The notes below the pieces were generated by a model. The model was given only the letters and a program-made list of their open reading frames with translations, did no database searches and had not been told where the DNA came from. From the NCBI GenBank assembly GCA_004352715.1, contig SCFE01000084.1, positions 1,510,856 through 1,574,855 on the forward strand: a stretch of DNA of 64,000 nt. The letters run 5' to 3'. Origin of the DNA: Hofstenia miamia (lineage: Eukaryota > Xenacoelomorpha > Acoela). A program made the position numbers and the translations under genes. Below are positions 58,306-64,000 of the stretch, piece by piece. The stretch's first letter is position 1. Each line of letters starts with the position of its first letter.

Positions 58306-58915
58306 GTGAATGTATATATATATATGTATATATAAATACCTATATATATAAATTGGTCTCCTCCTCGAAAAAAAGCTGGGTGCGCCGATGCCTACGTGTA
58401 ACGATCAGCGGAAAATACAACAGTTTTCTGCAAGTATTTACTACAATTATAGTTATATTTCTAACCAATAGTTCTAAATAAACAATTAATTTCTCATTTA
58501 GTTATCCAATCTTCTATATACATTTGCCCCAATAAGCATATTGGAGGAAATAAATTGTTTATTTATAATAACTAATTTTATGGAATTTTTTGAAAATAGT
58601 ATATCATGTTGAATGAACACAATAATTATAAAACTCTTGATGGTCTTGAATTGAACTCACATATAATTGTGTAAAATCTTGTGCTAATTACATGCAATTA
58701 CACTATTTTATTGGGGATTGATCTAGTCCTATGTGCTAAAGCTTTAATGTAGAGTTTAGAAAATTCTGGAAAGATGAGTGAACATCGTCAAAAAGAGCAA
58801 AAGCAATTGACAAAATCTCTAATCATTATATTTTGTGGATTTGTGATAACTTGGTCTCCCATGAGCATATTAGTTGCAACTGCTGGATTATGGGATCCTG
58901 TTATTGTACCATTTG
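49530..58915 (+). CDS. Rhodopsin-class GPCR, melatonin-receptor/Moody/Tre1-like (3' end missing)
   Basis: Five exons: 49530-49689, 51088-51316, 55006-55289, 57499-57591, 58760-58915. All have GT-AG introns and matching phases, giving ~307 residues covering TM1 to TM6. Start ATG at 49530 gives a short N terminus with an NFS glycosylation site. TM1 ends GNIMV (N1.50). TM2 holds LANLALFDLG and TM3 starts with the disulphide Cys in NFCEISG. TM3 ends INRYIFICH, so NRY replaces DRY, as in melatonin receptors and insect Moody/Tre1. ECL2 has its Cys in SLHC. TM6 is FCGFVITWSPMSIL. A plasma-membrane G-protein-coupled receptor is expected; ligand unknown. The TM7 (NPxxY/NAxxY) exon was not found to 64000, so the gene continues or is broken. 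Confidence 0.88.
49962..50079. repeat. 59-bp perfect tandem duplication, GPCR intron 1
   Basis: Units 49962-50020 and 50021-50079 begin aataactttctaggttgctc. Confidence 0.9.
51088..51316 (+). CDS. GPCR exon 2 (TM1 end to TM3)
   Basis: 229 bases after acceptor attttag. Encodes ICL1 (TFKNLRQLPH), TM2, the TM3 Cys, and TM3 up to the NRY Arg, whose codon is split by the intron. Donor gtatgt. Confidence 0.88.
51559..51594. repeat. (AAT)n microsatellite, GPCR intron 2
   Basis: Repeated aat units with one aac. Intron 2 also has (TA)n at 52812-52862. Confidence 0.9.
52812..52862. repeat. (TA)n microsatellite, GPCR intron 2
   Basis: About 50 bases of alternating TA with one interruption. Confidence 0.95.
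54050..54340 (-). pseudogene. Penelope-like GIY-YIG fragment, GPCR intron 2
   Basis: The minus strand reads FQNKYHIPPSLASSIVYSYN, then CEICGKTCIGDTLQLFKR, the VY.F.C..C...YIG.T..... pattern of Penelope-like endonuclease domains (Tyr replaced by Cys in CIG). A later frame gives SEHIH and SEVFTHIYNINRDKF. Degenerate. Confidence 0.55.
54586..54944. mobile_element. hAT-like MITE, 359 bp, GPCR intron 2
   Basis: Ends TAGAGAGTGACA on both strands. Flanks atacttcc and atacctac form an 8-bp target duplication with two mismatches. The inside is rich in cgggttcggg-type words. The right end lies 62 bases before GPCR exon 3. Confidence 0.65.
55006..55289 (+). CDS. GPCR exon 3 (NRY, TM4, ECL2, TM5)
   Basis: 284 bases after tttcatag. 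Completes NRY, then TM4 (FAASVWLVTILLDAP), ECL2 with SLHC, and TM5 (IVYTVIAFFIPCTVTACCYY). Ends in phase 1 before gtaagt. Confidence 0.88.
56517..56580. repeat. Single hAT-like end in GPCR intron 3
   Basis: cagaggtgcatccagagaag with a G/C-rich run (ctgggggaacgcccccccct). The partner end is not seen. A (TA)n tract follows at 56626-56668. Confidence 0.35.
57499..57591 (+). CDS. GPCR exon 4 (third intracellular loop cassette)
   Basis: 93 bases, phase 1 at both ends, acceptor gttaacag and donor gtaata. Encodes an acidic then basic ICL3 segment (VEVGDGPALDCDSTELLENG). Skipping it would keep frame. Confidence 0.7.
58270..58345. repeat. (TA)n cluster, GPCR intron 4
   Basis: Alternating TA tracts with tatatgtata interruptions. 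A longer TA tract and (TTTA)n follow exon 5 at 58945-59005. Confidence 0.9.
58760..58915 (+). CDS. GPCR exon 5 (ICL3 end, TM6, ECL3)
   Basis: 156 bases after acceptor gagtttag, chosen because the earlier tgtag acceptor leads to a stop. Encodes HRQKEQKQLTKSL, TM6 with WSP, and ECL3 to VPF. Phase 1 donor gtaaga. Confidence 0.85.
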
Positions 58916-58940
58916 GTAAGAATATATGCAATTTGGACTA

Positions 58941-58944
<4 letters not shown>

Positions 58945-58988
<44 letters not shown>

Positions 58989-59005
58989 TTATTTATTTAT
59001 TTTTA
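58945..59005. repeat. (TA)n-(TTTA)n microsatellite after GPCR exon 5
   Basis: A TA tract changing to tttatttattta units, 30 bases into intron 5. Confidence 0.95.
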
Positions 59006-60786
59006 TATTATATATACATTGTACAGAGAATGTTTAAATAGTGCATGAAAAAACAATAAATACATATTTTAAGACATGTTTTGAGTGCCTCCACTCATTA
59101 TCAGTTATAACAAAGGTTGTAAAAGAATTTATTTAACATAATTGATGTATATTTAGTGAACTATTGTTGGTTTCATTCATAAATAATGTTTCTGCAATTT
59201 TTACATGCTTAGTTATCACTAAAACAGCAAAATTACTACTCTTAGATGCACCATCAATGATTTATTGATCTCTTCAGCTTGATATATGCTTTTTAATGCT
59301 CTTCATTCTCATAATTGTCTATTTTTTATACATTTTACTGCATAATTCTTCAAAGTTTATATATATTCTAACTGAAACTCTCTTTAAAAAAAAGCAATTC
59401 AAATTTAGATTTTTTTACAAAAATAGTTGCAGGTTATCATATATTTTATTTATTAACAAATTCAAAAGTTCTACAACACAAAAACCAATATATATTTGGT
59501 TGCTAAGCAGTAATTTATTTCTGGTGCACATGAATAATACATAAAAAATTTAAATTATGTTGTGACTAGTAATGCAAATATAATAGCCCACAAACTATAA
59601 TCTCTTCAAGTATCATATTATTTTTCTATTATAAAAGAGAATTATCTCTTACTGAAAACTATTTATGTAGCTAACTCATTAGAATTTTTAATTTTTTAAT
59701 TTTCTTCCTGTCTAGTCTCCATGGAAAAATCTTTTTTAACTGTGACGAAAAATGTATTCTCTAATTTATGTATTTATGTAATAATTTATGAACAATTATT
59801 TCAACACGTTCTTCACCAAAATAGCTGTAGTTTGATTTTGATAATCTAGGAATTTTAGTCTTTTCATATAGTCAAGGGAATAGGTAGTTGATAATCAGCA
59901 ATTGAAGTTTTCTTGGGTGAATAAAAGAATTAAAAATTGTATGAAACATACCTTAATATTGAGCATGACTTTGCATAGAGATTTCTTAAGTTGGACAATT
60001 CTATTTTTCTCAATTGGAATTTTTCTGTTGATTTATTATTAAATACATTTTATATAGAATTCTTGCCTTTTATGTAAACATAGCAATTTTGGACTTTGAC
60101 ACTGAAGACGAATGAGCTTCCATAGCAGTTCAACCCTAAAGGACGATTCTAATATATCTCCAAAAAGAAGAAAAACTATATTTTTTAACAAAAAAATTTA
60201 TCCATATTTTGAAAAATGCAGATGTAGTCAGTAACAAATATATTATATCGATTATTCCAACTACTCAAAGTTTTCACATCAATTAAATCTCACACAAAAT
60301 TTTGTCTATATGATTAGCAATCACATGACTTCTCTTAAAATTTCTCTTACTAGGTTTTTGAAGGACAATATTTAAATCTGAAAGGGTTGGATTTGTCAAC
60401 ATTAGAAAACTTCATTGGTAGTTTTCTATTTTGACAGCAGGAAAGTTTGACTAGAAATTGCCCTTAACATATGTTTTAAATTTTTTTATCTAGAACTAAT
60501 TGTTCTGACATAAGAAGATATAAATTTGCAATTTTTATATAAAATAGTGTGATATTCACTATTCAGATTTGCTTTCTGTGAATATGTGACATTAATACCA
60601 TTATGAGCCTCATTTCTTGTCCATTATTACCCTTTGTACACCCGACTAATGTATGAGTTCAGCTTAGAAAATGGGTACAGCAGTGACATAAAGAATTGCC
60701 TGAAGCATATTGGGAGTTCTACTGGTAATTTGTATTAAGCTAACCATGAAGGTTTTGACATCTGGAGTAAATTAACAACCTAAAGC

Positions 60787-61004
60787 CAAGGGCGTACCCA
60801 GGATTTTCTGACGGAGGGGACGTCATTGTTATTCCCTAATGCGGGGCGAAGATATTGAGAAAATAGACCCTAAAATGCATTTCACGATCCTAGATTTTAA
60901 ATTTTTCAATTTTTTACAAAAACTTTTTTGATTTATCCAGTAAAATTAAATTTGGAAACCTGACGGGGGGACATTCCACCATGTCCCCACTGGGCACGCC
61001 ATTG
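60787..61004. mobile_element. hAT MITE, 218 bp
   Basis: Ends caagggcgtacccagg and, inward from the right, caatggcgtgcccagt. Flanks cctaaagc and cctaaatc are an 8-bp target duplication with one mismatch. A gggggac run occurs inside each end. Confidence 0.8.
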
Positions 61005-62992
61005 CCTAAATCTGGATGTGAAATTGAATGTCTAAAACTACATCATAGCTACAAAGTATTGTAACTGGAAAAAATTTAGTTTTCATTTGTGAGCTACTGT
61101 AATATTGATAAGAGCAAATTATAGACATTGATTTTAAGTAATCCAATGAACTCTTCATTTAAACGCTTTTACCATCTTCATGTAGTTAAGTAAGTTACTA
61201 CTTTGCTCAAGCCTAACTATTGCATTTGTCAAAATTACATTTGAGTATAAACATAGTTTCCAAACAAGTTTTAAACATTTAACATGCTCAATTATTTTTG
61301 TGTAAAGTAAAAACATTTACTTTCATTTATCAGTTTGTAAATAACTGACAAAAACATATTTAAGTTAAGATATACATGAGTTAACCTTCCTAGTAATGAA
61401 CACATTTAGTAATGTAAATTCTGATAGAACTTCTCCAATTAAATAAAAGAAATATGAAGATTACAGATAACTTATCCAAAGATACCAAAGATATATTTAC
61501 TCTTGCATAAATTCATTTTAGCACAATGAGATAAGATTTAATAGGAAAGCTTACTAACTTAGTACAATATATTCACTAGTAATATAAATCTCATTAACAA
61601 ATATAACTAAGTCAACAGTGAATACTTCAATGAATGCAACAAAAGTTGTTATTAGAGTAGTTCTACCTGAGGTCTTAAATTTGAATTTGTAATCAATTTA
61701 GTAAAAAGAAAAATTACAAAAAGTATGATAATATTGCACAAAAAGAAATTTTCTTTCAACTTTTTGCAAAGAATTCACAAAAAGCTTTTTGTTAATGATA
61801 GCACTACTTTTTAAAGCAAGACTTTGCTTATTGCAAAATCCTAATTACTCATTTGGAATTTTTTGAAATCAAATAACTATCTGAATCAGTGCTATATTGA
61901 TACAAATTGATGGAGTGAAATTTAAATAATATATTGAAGGAGAAGTCTGTCCATTTTTGTCAACAATTTGTTTGCCCTAATTAGTATTGCTTAATGCAAG
62001 AAACAATCAAATACAATGAATTAAATTGAATTACTGCTCTAAATTTATTAAGGAACATTTTTCAAAATTAGCATTCTCATTGTCATACAAAATTAAGGCT
62101 GTGCTATTACAATGGGAGTGAAATTAATTTCCAAACTGTTATATACAAATACGTTTTTCTATAAAAATTTTCAGATAAAAAATATAATTAACTATGATAC
62201 ACCAAAATTTGCAAATTACCGGAATATTATAAACCATAATGTAGAACATCCATTGAATTAATGGATGAGATAAGAAAACATCTTTTCAATTATGACAAAT
62301 ACTGCAGACAATTTTCATCAATTAATTATGAAATCTAAATCAGATAATAAAAAACACACCAGATCAACTATATCTCGATGTTTTTGAAATATTAGCAGTT
62401 TCCTCAGAGCATGAATGAATACACACTTAGATAACAAAAAATCATTTCACTGATTGTCATCTTTACAACACATCAGCATTTCATAATTTACAATCTTGTG
62501 AAAAACCTGAAGAAATACGGAAAAATTGTAACTGCATGTTTTGCACAATATTTTTAAAAATTTTGAGAAATATTCAATTACAAATATAACCACTTAATAC
62601 AAATATCTTTGAAGATGTATTTGATCATAATTTTCTTATATGTATATAAGGAAAAGACTTCTATGTATAGTAATAGTGAAACAGTTGTTTAAGATATAAA
62701 AAGTAACATGCATAATAAGAATATATTCTTATAGAACTATATGCATATGCACATTTATATGATGAACAAAAAACTTGCTAGCTTTGATTACACCAAATAG
62801 CACAGACAATTTTTGACAAAGTATCATTGCATTTACTAATAAGATAAAATTTAATTTAAAAATTTTTTAAAAACCTAATACATTCTTTGTTCAAACTATT
62901 ACTGGCAACAGATCTACAATGAAACAAGTATATACAATCAGCAGCTGAAACACTTAAATTCCTCATAAAATGCATTATATATACAGTACATA

Positions 62993-62997
<5 letters not shown>

Positions 62998-63041
<44 letters not shown>
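62998..63041. repeat. (TA)n microsatellite
   Basis: Alternating TA tract of about 44 bases. Confidence 0.95.
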
Positions 63042-63044
<3 letters not shown>

Positions 63045-64000
63045 TAATTTTAAAAATGTGTTTTGAATAACAAGAAGTGCTTTTGCAATAATTCATAATT
63101 CCCACCTGCACTTTTCTTGTAGCTTGCAGCTTTGTTGAAATATATACATTTGCATCATTTTGTTTTATGCATTGCTAAATTTGTTTCAAAATACTTTACT
63201 AGCCCTGTTCGAACAATTCCACATTTGGATCCTTCTAAAAAGAATGAAGCTTACTTAATTAGATAATTTTGAATTTGATTTTTATAATGTTTTGATATCA
63301 TAGTGATATATTTCTGATTAAGACCATTGTTTTCAATACTTTTTCCGCCGGTGTATTTAGCCTATGATGTGAATATTCGGTCTGAAGCAAGCATTTTTAA
63401 AAATCCATGGGAAAGTATGAGATCTACAAAAATGGAATCAAAACGGGTTCGTTAATTAATGGTCTGCAAGGCTTTGTGATTTTTCTACAATTTATCAAAG
63501 ACATATTGAAAATCGTTGATATTGACGCATCTATTGGTCTGTTCACTCTAGTGAAGGGCTGAAGATCTGTGCTACGATTTATGAAAATATTAATTTTTTC
63601 TCAATGAGAAAAATTATTTTTTCAAAAACATTCAAGTTTTTCCCATAACTATTGTTCAGCTAATGATAGTCTAATGCTTCAACTGTTTTGCTTTCTTCAA
63701 ATATACTGCTTATGTCAGGGAAGAAAGAGAGGTTAGTGAGATATGAGAGTTTAACAACATTTTGAAGAAACCATAATAGATTTTGACTAAATTCTTAGTA
63801 GAAATTGGATTAACCAACTGCATAGATTACAATGTAACAAATATATTTTAAAAATACTTTAACTATTTGCAATCTAGTGTTAAACACGCAAGTTTTGTTA
63901 TTTTAGTTTATCACTATGTAATATAATTTTTTTGAATTTCCCTAGTTTAAAAGTTTGCAATAAAAAATTTATAAAAATAAGTATAGTGAACATTACTTAT

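Larger units (their letters stand above)
59010..64000. other. Presumed GPCR intron 5, no exon found
   Basis: AT-rich. I looked for an exon with an NPxxY or NAxxY motif and a phase-1 acceptor and found none. Only a hAT MITE and a (TA)n tract are recognisable. Confidence 0.5.

Noticed and set aside
59296-59544. 82-codon open frame in GPCR intron 5
   Set aside because: Low-complexity Phe/Tyr/Leu/Lys sequence with no GPCR motif and no suitable splice signals.
59010-64000. GPCR TM7 exon
   Set aside because: No NPxxY or NAxxY frame with a phase-1 acceptor found; aatcca matches at 61140 and 63410 do not continue as TM7.

Overview
This is a draft, AT-rich (roughly 30% G+C), repeat-laden stretch of an animal nuclear genome. 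The evidence is two spliced genes with GT-AG introns in kilobase-sized intervals, a rhodopsin-class GPCR, and DNA transposons and retrotransposons of typical invertebrate kinds (hAT, Tc1/mariner, Harbinger-like, CR1-like LINE with an esterase ORF1, Ty3/Gypsy, Copia-like, Penelope-like). A cnidarian or another early-branching invertebrate fits best, but the species cannot be fixed from the sequence. There is nothing prokaryotic here.

Layout. 0.4-9.3 kb: a minus-strand, four-exon gene for a secreted cysteine-rich protein of no known function. It has a TATA-like box and a poly(A) signal. Its 6.2-kb third intron holds a tandem duplication split by a 3.9-kb hAT element, which itself contains a Harbinger-like MITE. 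Exon 1/2 lies at an assembly gap with allelic duplicates on both sides. 10.7-12.9 kb: a LINE 3' fragment, then a young Tc1 element with 205-bp inverted repeats about 99% identical. 12.9-23.7 kb: two halves of a Ty3/Gypsy pol in opposite orientations, broken inside RNase H, with a 1.9-kb hAT element between them. 23.7-25.4 kb: a decayed LINE. 27.8-34.2 kb: a decayed Copia-like retrotransposon whose gag is split by a nearly intact CR1-like LINE. That LINE has an SGNH-esterase ORF1 and a 1046-residue EN-RT ORF2 carrying an N-terminal 2A peptide motif. 34.2-34.9 kb: a fragment of another repetitive ORF. 36-45.8 kb: mostly non-coding, with two defective mariners, a Penelope-like fragment carrying a hammerhead-like core, and a LINE 3' end beside a gap. 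49.5-58.9 kb: five plus-strand exons of a melatonin-receptor/Moody/Tre1-like class A GPCR (TM1-TM6); the TM7 exon was not found and probably lies beyond 64 kb. 59-64 kb: presumed intron with a 218-bp hAT MITE and AT microsatellites.

The two host genes show no functional link. The more unusual biology is in the mobile elements (2A-bearing CR1 element, hammerhead-like Penelope remnant, inverted Gypsy, nested insertions) and in the uncharacterised cysteine-rich secreted protein. Several apparent duplications flank runs of N and look like unmerged contig ends or alleles, not real biology.
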